Source of the DNA: Miscanthus floridulus
Lineage: Eukaryota > Streptophyta > Magnoliopsida > Poales > Poaceae
DNA: 64,000 nucleotides
Assembly (NCBI RefSeq): GCF_019320115.1
Contig: NC_089593.1
Coordinates: 9,930,386 to 9,994,385, forward strand
Direction: 5' to 3'
How positions within the stretch are numbered: position 1 is the first letter of the stretch; each line of letters opens with the position of its first letter. Positions 10,751-22,248 of this stretch are shown here, in pieces. The notes beneath the pieces are model-generated. The model saw only the letters and a list, made by a program, of their open reading frames with translations. It did no database searches and was not told where the DNA came from. The position numbers and the translations under genes are program-made.

Positions 10751-11884
10751 GGTCAACCATTCAATGTTCACTCATTTTCCTTAGCCGAGAAAATTTATCT
10801 ACGTAGTATATGCTCGCAAAATTTTGGAGGTTGGACCACGTGCTATTCTTGGCGGTTCACAGAGATTTGTTACGCCAATCCTTAGCATGCTCAACATTGA
10901 AAAGCTAAGCTAAACTAGTGGAATAAAATCAGCTAAAAACTAAAGTTCACCTCAGATGTTAAGCTATTGGCTTAATTGATACCACTACCTCTAGTCTAGT
11001 TTCTTTAAAGAACATGTCGCGTAGTGTAAGATTTACCAAAATCTTAAAAAAACACCAAACATCCTAACCTTTCGGATGAATGTAAAATTCACGAGTTGTT
11101 CCTAAACCTGCACGGTGGTGTTAGCTGGATTCATAGTACTGCGTTTTTTTTTTTTTTTTGCTATTTGAGTCCATGAACTTGTGTTGTTGAGGACCCGAGT
11201 GACATCACAATACAAGTTCAGGGACTAAAATATAGGAAAATTGAGGATTAGGAACCTAGATGACACAATCGTGTAGGTTTAAGACCGCCAATGATGTTAC
11301 TTGTTTTAAATTATTTTGTTTGCAAAAATTATAACTTATATGCATGAAATTGTGTAAAAAAAAACCTATTCAATATCATATACACGAAGGGTCCTGAGAT
11401 ATATAATTTAGAAGTTAGGAGTAGTTGTCAAATGTATGCAACTAGTGGAATGCGCGCGCCCTTGCGCGCGTCGGATAAGTGTATGTGCTGTAAATAGAAA
11501 AACAGGGAGCGGAGCAAGTAGAGCAACTATGCATGAAGATATGATCGGAGATACATGCAGTAGACGATGCATTTGTCTCAGTACTGTCAAGAGTGATTAA
11601 CAGTACTGAGACATGGATTCATTCTATGATAAGACAAAATAATTTTGATTGACCTCATTTGCTATCTTATTTAGCGAAGCGGAAATTTCCTCAGAAAATA
11701 AAAATAGCTGATGGGAGCATTTGCTTTAATTTCTAGCAGGTTATGCACTATGTAAAAAGAAAGTCAAATTTTGAACGCCTAAGGTTTAAATGAACCAGAA
11801 GTGTTCATTAAGCACATCGGTGACTTGGATTTCGAAAGGCATTAATATTAGTTGAAACTAATTAGAGTACCAGAACTGTCATTT
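10751..11884. other. Intergenic, no gene recognised
   Basis: AT-rich with a 19-T run near 11150. A weak inverted pair (CCATGAACTTGT and ACAAGTTCAGGGAC) at about 11170-11226 may be a decayed MITE. Confidence 0.4.
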
Positions 11885-12053
11885 GTCCAGTGCACGTAGC
11901 TCCTGCCTGCGCACGGTCAGGGGAAGGGTCCGACCACTTGGGTCTTTTGTACGTAGCCTTTCCATGCATTTCTGCAAGAGGCTATTTCCAGAACTTGAAC
12001 CCGTGACCTCATGGTCACAAGGCAGCAGCTTTACCACTGCGCCAAGGCTCCCC
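11885..12053 (-). mobile_element. Au-type SINE (tRNA-derived), minus strand
   Basis: Read on the minus strand it starts GGGGAGCCTTGGCGCAGTGG, containing a pol III A box (TGGCGCAGTGG). The B box GGTTCAAGTTC is at 11991-12001. The body GGAAATAGCCTCTTGCAGAAATGCA matches the remembered Au SINE body of grasses (short excerpts only). The 3' end near 11885 is approximate and no TSD was resolved. It is a SINE and not a tRNA gene, because the sequence continues as SINE body after the B box and cannot close an acceptor stem. Confidence 0.8.
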
Positions 12054-12451
12054 TTCTAAGACAAGCTAACATTCAAAAATCATATTCCATTCATCATATA
12101 TCAGCAGTTGCTTTGTGATATCGGATTATGGTTGTTCACTTCTTTTCCCATTTTTCAGATCAAACTAATCCTACGATATATGAATAAGTGAGAAGCTTTA
12201 AAGCTAATAAGAGTGCAAAAAATCTGTGTGAAGTTACTGACGAAAGTATGTATCATACATTATTCTACCTTTTTTGGCGGCCAGTGCAAGTGCAAGCAGA
12301 AAGATAGTAAGCTAAGCAGATTTGTATGAACTGCCTGATTTGCTTTGTTAGTGTTTTTTGCTAGGCAATGAAAGATACAAAAGTACAGGTACGACAAAAT
12401 TCTCAGGGAGCAAGGCTGGTGAGATGTGAGATGGTGATTTTCATGTATGCA

Positions 12452-15400
12452 CTACAGATAAATCACTCTTGCTAATTCTATATAATTCACTTCAGAGCAC
12501 GACATCACACTAGGATATAATGTAATTAGCTCCTCATTTGTGATGATGTTGTAAAGTCCGAACATGTTCCTACAGGTAAATTGCATTCGATAGAGATGTT
12601 GACAAAATAAAGAACAAATAAGCAGGAAACACCGGACCAAATATAAAGATTTCAGGTTCTTTTTAAAACTTTATGAAAAAGTAAAAGCATCAACTTGCAG
12701 GTTCGGGAAAACACTGGATAGATATAATAACGGCATTAGTAAAAAAAAATAGCTGCATGGTAGGTTACCTGGGAAGGCCCTGTAATTGCTGATTGAGAAG
12801 GCGAAAATCCGTGACTTAATCTGATTGTGTTGCTACCAAGCTTATGACCTGTAACAAAGAAAAGGCAATCTTCGCCGGTATCATCCTCTGCAGTAAAAAG
12901 AGCATGCAAATCTGGCCGAAAAAGTTTTGTTATCTTGGCTCCAAAATTATCAATAATCACTTTCTGAGGAAATTTTTGTGCATTGTGAATCTGTAAAGAC
13001 TATGTCTGCTGATGCTCTGAATAGCTTAATAAGTGATGAGCATACCAGGTAAGATCCTGGAATACAAGACTGTTAATGCGGTGCGACGACTATTTATCAA
13101 TAAATATAACACGAATAGAGCTATATGGGTAAAAGATTTTAGAGAAAAAATCAAAATAAGGACCCAGATGCCAGTTTTGTTTCTGCCAAAATTGATTGGC
13201 AGTTGGCAACCTGAGATATTGCAACTTCATAACTAAAAATCAAAGCATCAATGAACACGTCTGTGAAAAAGAAGGCAGTTTATTGTCCCACACATATATT
13301 ACGTCCCATCATCCTACAATGAACAAACAGGTATGGAAAAGGAATAAATTCTGGTATTTGCAAATAAGGCTGGAAATGGAATCGTTCAAAAGGACTCTTT
13401 TTATTTGTCGAAGTCAGCATATAGGCACATTAATATAAAAACAGGGAACCCAAGCTGGTGAATGCACCCCCAAATTCCATTCGGTTAAGCTTGATTTTTT
13501 TTTGGAGATTTTTTATATAAACCTAAAATCGTTTGTATGTCAAAAAAAAAGGAACTCAGAGGTTGTCTGACAAGCTGCACGAATCACACAGAAATCATAA
13601 TTACCAGCTGCTATGAAAGTTGGCTTTGATGAGCTGTAGAGGATAACCAGCAAGCAGCTTCAGGCTTTCACCGACAGCCATGGTGGTCTTCTCCTCCAAC
13701 CCCAAGATTAGAAGGTCAAATGACATCGTAGGAATCATTTTGATAATAATATGTTTACCATAGAGAACATAGGCAATGATAAAAAAAAGGGAACCCAAGG
13801 TGCAGGCTGCAACCCTAAATTCCATTCCAACTGTTGTGCCCCAAAAAAATAATGAGGAAGCAAAGTCTAGCATCTTAAAGAAAAATGGAGAGGAAAAGAA
13901 AACTGAAGAATTCATTTTTTTTTTGTCTGGCATGGATCGAGTCATGCCTATGCCTGTAGCTCTTGGTGGCAGCAATACAACCCAAAATCCGTTATTTGTT
14001 ATGTGGCATGGATCGAGTCATTGTAAAACCTCATGGTGTTTTTATTCCATCCCACAAAATCTCCAAGTGTATGGCATAAATGCATAAACTGCATTTTGCA
14101 TGTAGAACACCAAAAAAACAAAAATAAATAGAGGGTGACAACAGGAATCTTTCAGATATACAAAAGTATTGGGTCTAATGTCATGTAGAATCGCTAAGGC
14201 AACTATAAAGGAGTGACAATAGGATTGAATATAAGACAATCCAATTAGAGATTATTCTGTGAAAGCTGTGGAGGCCAAAAGCTAATAGGAATCTATAAAA
14301 AAACAGTAGGTAGTATAACAACTTCATTTTTTCCACCCTGGACAGAGGAAACTACTGCTACTCTACTCAGTATGATGCAGTTCCTGTTCTGGACATTGGT
14401 ACAAAAACACACTTCTAAACCTCTTTTTTTTTACTGCCTGCTTCGTCCTGAACCGTTAGACATGTTTGTACATAACCTTTTTTGAGGTAAAAATCAATGT
14501 TTTGAGTTAGCATGCCCAAAAGAAAGAACTATTGCTTGTTACTGAGATCTATTTTAGACTAATAAACATGGGAAGCCTAGCTAAACCTCCAGATGGCATG
14601 AAAAACAGTGGACATGGGCACAAAAAGCACTAGACATCTCCATTCCAATAAACTAATAACAACTACTTGTAAGAGGCTGCAGATGTGAACCATAGGCCGT
14701 ACCTTATATTATTCAGTTATGGTTAAACTACCACGGAAAATAGTTCAACTGGACGTTTGAACCTTCGGAAATAACAGAATAAATATTCGCCCGTATTTGT
14801 CATTTTATCATCACATGCGCCAACAACTATTCTGTTGTCTTTGCTTCCTGCAGGCAAAAGAAAAATCTTAACACAGGTAAATAGGATGTGACTAAAAATG
14901 GCTCGATCTATTTAGGAAGTCAATATGTTCGGATAGGCAAGTTTGCCAGGAGACCACGCTGCTTACAAACAACTACGAAGAATAGGAAGCACTGGTGACA
15001 TCTCACATGGGCATTATATCAAACACATGGTATGCAGCTCGCAACACATAACTTGATCAGCAACCGATCAAGGAAATCTGCAACAAGAAGCCAATGTTTA
15101 AACGTAGCAATCTAACAGGCAAATGCAGAAGCCACAAATCTAACTCAAATTGAAAAAAAAGGCAACGCAAAAAGAGAAAGAGGAGGGGCAACATCTCAAG
15201 GGTGGAACCACATCCTCCTGCCTCCACCAACCTAGCACCGCACCAGGACCTTGCAACGCAGAAGAGGAGGAAATTACCTGGCTTTGTGCCGCCGCCGAGC
15301 CGCCGGATCTACGCCGCGACGCAGCCGGGGTTGTGGAGCAGAGGCAGTTAGGGTTTCGTGAAGCACACAAGCACAAGCGGATCAGCGGAAGGAGGCAGCA

Positions 15401-15722
15401 CCGGGGTGCACCAGAGCCGGCGTTCACCGGCGGGGCCCGATGGCGTCGCCGAGGAGGGGGCGCTTGCACCCGCGGCCCGGGGTCGGCACCCACCGCACCG
15501 GCGCAGGACCCGGCGGGGGTCGCCGTCGCCCCCGCCCGTACGGCGTGAGGGGGGGCATGGAGGAGGAGGAGGAAGGCGGCCGATGCCGCGCAAGGGCCAG
15601 CCACTGCCGAGGACCGCTCGCGCCGTCGTCGTAGGCACGTCGGGAGAGAGCGAGAGAGAAGAGCACAAGCGAGCGAGAGCGAGAGCGAGTGGCGGAGAGA
15701 TAGAGGAAGAGAGAGGATGAAG
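12452..15722 (-). pseudogene. Unrecognised minus-strand gene or gene remnant
   Basis: Several exon-like pieces have plausible splice sites on the minus strand. 15722-15290 is a GC-rich leader ending CAG/GTAATT. 14847-14732 follows CCTGCAG and encodes RIVVGACDDKMTNTGEYLF. 12964-12770 runs from CCTCAG to CCCAG/GTAACC, 65 codons, including FRPDLHALFTAEDDTGEDC. 12569-12452 follows CTGTAG and ends at a stop. A piece near 13605-13730 reads GLEEKTTMAVGESLKLLAGY. I cannot assign a family, the phases do not join cleanly, and the order is only inferred. It could be a decayed gene or a transposon passenger. Confidence 0.35.
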
Positions 15723-15748
15723 GCAGGAAGGGAATCAGAAGCCAATGT

Positions 15749-15755
15749 ATATATC
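15749..15755 (-). promoter_or_regulatory. TATA box of the minus-strand gene
   Basis: TATATA on the minus strand lies about 30 bp upstream of a CT-rich leader starting near 15722, a typical plant core promoter spacing. This supports a minus-strand start here, although the downstream gene is not identified. Confidence 0.45.
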
Positions 15756-16328
15756 TGGTGGGCTGGCTCCGAAGGAGAAGCTGTAAAACAGCAAGGGAAG
15801 CACTGAAAAAACACGAAGTAGGCCCAGAATCCGCTCCCGGCGAAATCCGATCCAGGCAACTATGTCCATCCGATGGAAGATCCGACGGCCAAAAATATTC
15901 AAGGCGACGTGGACGGTGTTTCCTTCGGGAAACCACCTCCGGCTTGTATAGGTTAATGATTGAAAAAAAAACATGCGAAGTCAAATGAGGCAATAATTAC
16001 TCACCTGAGGGTGATTTCAAGATCCCACATCACAAAAAATGTCAACTGTAAATCATCCCACGAGAATCATGTACACTGGACTCAACCATTGTCATGACGA
16101 AATCAAAAGCACTTCGTTACGTGCTCACAAAGGTAGATGCCGATCAGGCTTGTCATCGCACCTAGTCCAACAATAACAATGGTTGATATATTAGTTTTAC
16201 CAGTGACTGTAACTTTAACAGAATCCACATGGTCTTGGCAATTCACATTTTTTTTCAAACTTTGCAAACACATTCACTTTCCTCAATTTTGCATCAAAAG
16301 AAAAAAAAATGTCTCTTCGTGTCAGCAG

Positions 16329-17076
16329 ACAATCAGAAGGCTTGCGCAGAACCGGGAAGCTGCATGCAAAAGTCGGCTGCGAAAGAAGGTGAATATTGAG
16401 CACCATTTACTTAGAAACTGAATCATTTAACAGTGAGTTTACCAAGTTCTTGGCAGTTAATTTTGTCAATGTGCTATAGCCTTACATTCAGCAGCTTGAG
16501 AGCAGCAAACTGAAGCTTGCTCAGATAGAATAGGACATGCAGAGAGCACGTTCCCAGGTACACTGTAGTTTCTAGGCCTGTGAGTTGCCTTCTGACTACT
16601 AACTGAACATCTGAGTTATTTATCAAAAAAAAAAAAAAAATACTGAACATCTGAGTCGATAAAATCTGAACTCGTGTGTTTTCAGGGCATCTTTCTTGGA
16701 GGAGCTCCAGGTGCAAACACCAGCTCAGGTGCCTAATCTGATCCTCATTTCTCAACGTTCTTGTGCGTTGTTGTAGCTATAACTATTATCTCCAGCATTT
16801 TTATAGTCCACTTGTCTCAGCATCCATGTCCAGGCGCCGCAATGTTCGACGTGGAGTACGCCCGGTGGCCGGACGACCAAGGCCGGCGCATGGCCGAGCT
16901 GCACGGAGCTCTGCACGCGCACTTGCCAGATGCTGACCTCAGAGCCATCGTGGATGACACCCTGACCCACCACGATGAGCTGTTCCAGCTGAAGGCGTCA
17001 GCAGCCAAGTCCGACGTGTTCCACCTCATCACCGGGGTGTGGACGACCCCTGCCGAGCGGTGCGGATCTGGTCAAG
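16329..17076 (+). pseudogene. bZIP exons 1-4 (basic region, zipper, start of DOG1 domain)
   Basis: Exon 1 (20 codons) encodes the basic region, with AACKS in place of AARKS; the change fits CGC to TGC. Exon 2 (26 codons) encodes YIQQLESSKLKLAQIE, then TAG, then DMQRARSQ. Exon 3 encodes GIFLGGAPGANTSS. Exon 4 begins AAMFDVEYARW and runs to TTPAERC, then jumps to the last few bases of the exon (GATCTGGTCAAG). Its length is 243, one base off the phase needed by the next exon. The donor GTATGA is intact. Confidence 0.85.
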
Positions 17077-17175
17077 GTATGAATTCGTCTGATAATCTGA
17101 ATAGAAGTATAGAACATCTGATGTCAAGCTGCCTGCACTATACATACTGTACACAACTGCATTCACATAGATTGA

Positions 17176-17184
17176 TAAACTAAA
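17176..17184. repeat. 9-bp TSD (left) of the Mutator-like element
   Basis: TAAACTAAA, repeated at 26986-26994. Confidence 0.9.
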
Positions 17185-17650
17185 GAGTTAAATGCACCAG
17201 AGGTCCATTAACTTATGAGGAAGTTTTGGTTAGGTCCATCAATTTCGAAAGTGGCTTTTTGGGTCCATAAACTCTGTACGTCGTATCACCTAGGTGCATT
17301 CCTCTCCACGTTGGCTTCTCTGGCATGATGCCGTGGCCATGCAGGCCAGCCGCAGGCCAGCGGCGCGCGAGCAAAAGCCGGTGGACTGTGCCGCGTCATC
17401 CCACTTTGGAAGCTTATATCTCTCCAACCAGGCCGAATTAGACTTTGGCACTTTAAGCAAAGTTGGAGATCGCGCGTAGCTCTACAACATTTGTTACTAC
17501 CTCTTGTGCCAAAACTAAACGGATTCGGAGTTAAGAAGGGACAAAGATTGATGTTTCCGTGTATTTTTGCGGTAGTATTGCATGAATACAGAGCGCGGCC
17601 TCAGGGACGACGGCGGCTGCGGCTGCGACCTGCTGCTGCTGGTCCTGCTC
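17185..17650 (+). repeat. Left terminal inverted repeat of the MULE
   Basis: Aligns in inverse orientation with 26510-26985. Both arms contain GAGGTCCATTAACTTATGAGG, GGCCGAATTAGAC.TTGG and, at the inner edge, an ATG with a short hydrophobic reading frame (MNTERG..DD, then DLLLLVL). The arms differ by scattered substitutions and small indels. The boundary is set where similarity stops. Confidence 0.85.
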
Positions 17651-17652
17651 CT

Positions 17653-18304
17653 GTCGTCTGTACCCCGAGGAGTTCCTGCCGCTGGCTACCACCCACTCGC
17701 CGGGCTTCCTCGGCCTCCACATGGGCAAGGACGGCTTCTGGAGCCGGTCCGGGTTCGGCCGCGGCGTGGTGATTGGGCTCCTCGACACCGGCATCCTGCC
17801 CAGCCACCTGTCCTTCAACGACGTCGGGCCGCCGCCGCCGCCCAAGAAGTGGAAGGGCACCTGCCAGTTCAGGTCGATCGCCGGCGGCGGGTGCAGCAAC
17901 AAGGTCATCGACGCGCGTGCATTCGGGAGCACGGCCATCAACAACACGGCGCCGCCCGTGGACGACGTAGGCCACGGCACGCACACGGCCAGCACGGCGG
18001 CGGGCAACTTCGTGCAGAACGCCGACGTGCGCGGCAACGCGCACGGCACAGCGTCCAGGATGGTGCCGCACGCGCACCTGGCCATCTACAAGGTGTGCAC
18101 GCGGAGCCGGTGCTCCATCATGGACATCATCGCCGGGCTGGACGCCGCCGTCAAGGACGGCGTGGACGTGCTCTCCTTCTCCATCAGCGCCACGGACGGC
18201 GCGCAGTTCAACTACGATCTCATCGCCATCGCCACGTTCAAGGCCATGGAGCACGGCATCTTCGTCAGCGCCGCGGCCGGCAACGATGGCCCCACCGTTA
18301 GCAG
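17653..18304 (+). pseudogene. Subtilase (peptidase S8) fragment, N-terminal catalytic part
   Basis: The frame runs from YPEEFLPLATTHSPGF through GVVIGLLDTGI (catalytic Asp) and GHGTHTAST (catalytic His) to AAGNDGPT. These are the hallmark motifs of plant extracellular subtilisin-like proteases. The signal peptide and most of the I9 propeptide are absent; the left terminal repeat begins where they should be. No intron is seen, as in many plant subtilase genes. After NDGPT the sequence is interrupted by an antisense dioxygenase fragment. Captured copy inside the MULE; not functional. Confidence 0.9.
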
Positions 18305-18683
18305 GCAGCAGCATGACAACTAAAATCACATTCCTTAACACGCAGACAGCAGCATAATCCATGCGTTTGCGTACCAGAAGGCAGTGTTTCCATGGGGCCA
18401 ACGAGATTTATGAAGGCGTGGACTTTGCCAACGTCTGTGGCTTCGGAGATGCGCAGGCTCTCGAGGCCAGGGGCCTTCACGGGGTCAGGCCCGATGTAGC
18501 CGTCGATACGGCTGCCAGGCAGTGTTCCCTGCTTCACCGCCAGAGGGAGGGCGAAGAGCTCCGGCATCGCACGGCCGAACAGGTCCTGCCGGAGCTCGCC
18601 GTCCAGCGCGCCGTGGGCGACCACGACGCAGCCGAGCTCTTCCATCGATGCAGCCACGGCAGCGCAGGCTTCCACCCTCCTAG
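18305..18683 (-). pseudogene. 2-oxoglutarate/Fe(II) dioxygenase N-terminal (DIOX_N) fragment, antisense in the MULE
   Basis: On the minus strand a frame contains AAVAASMEELGCVVVAHGAL, FGRAMPELFALPLAVKQGT and GYIGPDPVKAPGLESLRISE. This resembles the N-terminal domain of plant 2-oxoglutarate-dependent dioxygenases of the AOP/GA-oxidase-like group. It ends at a GTACGC splice donor with some intron sequence, so genomic DNA was captured and not cDNA. No HxD...H iron site is included. It splits the subtilase between GNDGPT and PWMLTV. Edges are approximate. Confidence 0.75.
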
Positions 18684-19428
18684 GCCCGCCGTGGATGCTG
18701 ACGGTCGCGGCGGGCACCATGGACCGCACGATACGCACCACGGTGAGCTCGGCAACGGGCAGGAGTTCGACGACGAGTCGCTGTTCTAGCCCCGGAACAA
18801 CACCGCGGGGCGCCCGCTGCCGCTCGTCTTTCCGGGCCGCAACGGCGACCCGGAGGCCCACGATTGCAGCACGCTGGTAGAGGCCGAGGTGAGGGGCAAG
18901 GTGGTGCTATGCGAGAGCCGCTCCATCACCGAGCACGTCGAGCAGGGGCAGATGGTGTCCGCGTATGGCGGCGCCGGCATGATCCTGATGAACAAGGCGG
19001 CGGAGGGGTGCACCACCTTCGCCGACGCGCACGTTCTGCCGGCGTCGCACGTGAGCTACGCCGCAGGGTCGAAGATCGCGGCGTACGTCAAGTCGATGCC
19101 CAAGCCCACGACGACCGTCATGTTCTGGGGCACGGTGATGGGCTCTTCCTCGGCGCTGTCCGTGGCCTTCTTCTCGTCGCGCGGGCCGAACAAGGCGAGC
19201 CCGGGCATCCTGAAGCCGGACATCACCGGTCCTGGCATGAACATCCTGGCGGCATGGGCACCCAGCGAGATGCACCCACAGTTCGCGGACGATGTGAGCC
19301 TGACCTTCTTCATGGAGTCCAGGACATCGATGTCGACGCCGCACCTAAGCGGCATCGCGGCCATCATCAAGAGCCTGCACCCGTGCTGGTCCCCTGTGGC
19401 GATCAAGTCGGCGATCATGACTTCGTCG
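18684..19428 (+). pseudogene. Subtilase fragment, middle and catalytic-Ser part
   Basis: Resumes at PWMLTVAAGTMDRTIRTTV, then shifts frame. TAG at 18787-18789 stands where FQPRNN would be expected. From about 18790 the frame is open through GRPLPLVFPG, the PA-domain-like region GKVVLCESRS...MILMNKAAEG, FFSSRGPNK and GTSMS-type TSMSTPHLSGIAAI. The family motif is GTSM(A/S)xPH, so the catalytic Ser is present, but the preceding Gly is read as Arg. The region ends at KSAIMTSS where the copia element inserted. Confidence 0.85.
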
Positions 19429-19941
19429 TGTTAAAATCATTTAGGATCTCTAGCAGTAGATCTAGGAGGGAAACACTTGGATTCGTAATAACACATGCAC
19501 ATGTAAACCTAGAACACTACACCGAGAGGGAGATAGGGGAGAGGTGTTGGTGTTGAACCTGAGCCCTTGGAGGGAGTCGCGGATGAGCTGGAGCCGGCCA
19601 TCTTAGGTTCAGTGATGAAGGTCTGCGCACGGGCAGCGACGGGCGGAGTAGAGGTGGCACAAACGTCGATGCAGTGCAGACGGACGACGTAGCAGTGGTG
19701 ATGGCGAAGTCAGTGGAGCTTCCCGTGCTGGCTGCGCGCCCTCTCAGATCGGTCTAGGGTTTGTCGGTGGGGTTTGCGGCTCACGGTGAACCTCGTACCT
19801 CAAGCCGCCGGCCCCCACCTCTTTATATAGCGCAGTGCGACGGGGGCCCACCAACCATGTAGGGTTAGGCGCCCCCGATCAGGGCGCGTGACCAAGGCCC
19901 AATAGGCCATTGGGCTTATTGGCTGGGAGATCAATCTAACA
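19429..19941 (-). repeat. Copia 3' LTR
   Basis: 513 bp. By eye it differs from the other LTR at about 14 positions, all transitions, plus one 1-base indel. The first 130 bp (plus-strand reading) appear the same. It contains TTTATATAGCGC, a likely TATA region. Confidence 0.9.
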
Positions 19942-19956
19942 TTCTCCCCCTTGATC
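19942..19956 (-). other. Polypurine tract of the copia element
   Basis: The minus strand reads AAGGGGGAGAA directly before the 3' LTR, the expected plus-strand priming site for reverse transcription. Confidence 0.75.
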
Positions 19957-20149
19957 TCACTATTACTTTTATCTTTAAACTTTAAACTTCAATCCTTTTA
20001 TCCTTACTCATTTCTTCATAAATGATGCATAGAGCATGTTTCATCGTCACGGTCAATCGCCGATAGATTTAACAGCTACAATGCATGTCTCTGATATGAA
20101 ATAGTTACTTTAACTTTTGGGCCCTTTATAGTCCAGGAATCATAGGCTT

Positions 20150-20688
20150 TCCCTTAAACCCATACCGGCTACATGTTCTCTGAACACGTTGGGTGGTAAG
20201 CCTTTTGTAAGCGGATCCGCGAGCATCTTTTCGGTACTTATATGCTCAAGACTTATCATTTGATCACGAACTTTACTCTTCACAACATAATACTTTATGT
20301 CAATGTGTTTGACAGCACCACTTGACCTATTGTTGTGAGCATACTATACTGCTGGATTATTATCGCAGTATAACTTCAGTGGTCTATTGATGTCGTCAAC
20401 CACCTTCAAACCAAGTATGAACTTCTTTAGCCAGTTCACCTGCCCCGTTGCCTCATAACACGCTACAAACTCGGCATACATTGTGGACGATGTAGTGACG
20501 GTTTGCTTTGAGCTTTTCCATGAAATAGCCCCCCCTGCGAGAGTGAACACATATCCAGACGTGGATTTTCTATTATCTCCCGCATAATCAGAATCTGAAT
20601 ATCCCACTATATGGAGTAAATCAGATCTTCTATACGTCATCATGAGGCCTTTCGTTCCTTGCAAATAACGCAAGACTTTCTTTACCAA
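20150..20688 (-). pseudogene. Copia RNase H region
   Basis: GYSDSDYAGDNRKSTSGYVF, then ISWKSSKQ and STMYAEFVACYEA, matches copia RNase HI with its D..E residues. In-frame stops fall before it (about 20696) and at about 20341, after DNNPAV. Recognisable C-terminal sequence (ADPLTKGLPP) continues to about 20170. Inactive as read. Confidence 0.85.
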
Positions 20689-20697
20689 TTTCCAGTG

Positions 20698-22248
20698 TTA
20701 TATTCCAGGATTGCTCTGGAATCTGCCAAGTAACCCGGTAACAAATGCCAAGTCAGGGCGCGTACACACTTGAGCATATTGCAAGCTTCCGACAGCTGAA
20801 GCATATGGAACCACTTTCATTTGATCGATCTCATATTGGTTCCTGGGGCATTGAAAATCCCTATATCTGTCGCCCTTGACTATAGGAGCAGGTGAGGGAC
20901 TACATTTGTGCATACTGAATTTCTTTAAGACTTTTTCTATGTATGCTTTCTGTGACAGTCCTAATACCCCTTTACTTCTATCTCGATGAATCTCGATCTC
21001 TAGAACGAACGAAGCTTCACCAAGATCTTTCATATCAAATTTTGAGGACAAAAACTTCTTTGTTTCTAGTAGTAGACTGACATCACTACTAGCAAGTAAG
21101 ATATCATCCACATACAGGACAAGAAAGATAAACTTCTCATTCTTAAACTTTGCGTAGACACAATTATCCTCAACATTATCTTTAAACCCAAAATTCTTTA
21201 TTGTCTGATCAAACTTCAAGTACCACTGTCTTGAAGCTTGTTTTAATCCATAAATGGATTTCTTTAGGCGGCATCCCAAACGTTCTTTTCCTTCCATGAC
21301 AAAACCTTTCGGTTGTGCCATGTAAATATTTTCTTCTAAGTCTCCGTTGAGAAATGCCGTCTTTACATCCATCTGATGTAATTCTAAATCGTAATGTGCC
21401 ACTAATGCCATTATGATTCTGAAGGAATCCTTACATGAGACTAGAGAAAAGGTCTTATTGTAATCAATCCCTTCTCTTTGTGTAAAGCTTTTTGCCACAA
21501 GTCGGGCTTTATATCTCTCTATATTCCCTTGAGAGTCAAGTTTTGTTTTGTAGACCCATTTACAACCTACTGTTTTGGCTCCTTTAGGAATTATCTCCAA
21601 ATCCCAAACTTTATTTGCATTCATTGATCTCATTTCATCTTCCATGGCCTCAAGCCACTTTGATGAATGATCACTTTTCATGGCTTCTTCAAATGAGGTG
21701 GGATCATCCTCCATTTGAAATTCCTCAGTGTTGTACACTTCATAATCAGAAGGAATAGCTGATTTTCTAACTCTTTGAGACCTTCTAGGGGCCTCCTCAT
21801 TTGGCACATTTTCTGTTTGAGGCTGTTGTTGCTCCCCCTCATGTGTGGCAATAGGTTCTATAGGATCCTGAGGGATAGGTTCCTCCTTATCATTCATTGT
21901 TGCCATAGGCGGGATAACAACAGGTGCTGGCACCACAATGTCTTGTACTGTCGGTGCAGCAACAGCAGGTAGTGAGAAAAATGGCTCATGAATTGTTGGA
22001 GTGGGTGCATACACCTGCTTCTCTTCAAGATCAATTTCTCGAGCTACCATGCTCCCCCTAATCATTTCATCCTCTAGGAAGACAGCGTGTCTCGTTTCCA
22101 CAAACTTTGTATGTCTGTTAGGACAGTAGAAACGAAAACCTTTTGACTTTTCTGGGTAGCCAATGAAATGGCAACTCACTGTTTTGGGATCTAGCTTCCC
22201 AATGTTTGGGTTAAAAACTTTAGCCTCAGCAGGGCTCCCCCCACACAC
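20698..22248 (-). CDS. Copia integrase C-terminus and reverse transcriptase (partial polyprotein)
   Basis: An open frame of 516 codons. The N-terminal third is the integrase C-terminal region and linker ([17 protein letters not shown]). It then enters RVT_2 at about residue 190 with [20 protein letters not shown], and shows [23 protein letters not shown] (first Asp) and [11 protein letters not shown] (YVDD). This is a Ty1/copia reverse transcriptase of normal layout. As part of a polyprotein broken upstream and downstream, it is unlikely to be made. Longest intact piece of the element. Confidence 0.9.
   Translation of the reverse strand: MCGGSPAEAKVFNPNIGKLDPKTVSCHFIGYPEKSKGFRFYCPNRHTKFVETRHAVFLEDEMIRGSMVAREIDLEEKQVYAPTPTIHEPFFSLPAVAAPTVQDIVVPAPVVIPPMATMNDKEEPIPQDPIEPIATHEGEQQQPQTENVPNEEAPRRSQRVRKSAIPSDYEVYNTEEFQMEDDPTSFEEAMKSDHSSKWLEAMEDEMRSMNANKVWDLEIIPKGAKTVGCKWVYKTKLDSQGNIERYKARLVAKSFTQREGIDYNKTFSLVSCKDSFRIIMALVAHYDLELHQMDVKTAFLNGDLEENIYMAQPKGFVMEGKERLGCRLKKSIYGLKQASRQWYLKFDQTIKNFGFKDNVEDNCVYAKFKNEKFIFLVLYVDDILLASSDVSLLLETKKFLSSKFDMKDLGEASFVLEIEIHRDRSKGVLGLSQKAYIEKVLKKFSMHKCSPSPAPIVKGDRYRDFQCPRNQYEIDQMKVVPYASAVGSLQYAQVCTRPDLAFVTGLLGRFQSNPGI

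Noticed and set aside
11991..12053. Possible tRNA gene (A and B boxes)
   Set aside because: No acceptor-stem pairing and continues into SINE body; called as an Au-type SINE.
15140..15993. Frames of 106-239 codons on both strands in the GC-rich promoter region
   Set aside because: Mutually overlapping; the region reads better as leader plus promoter of a minus-strand gene.
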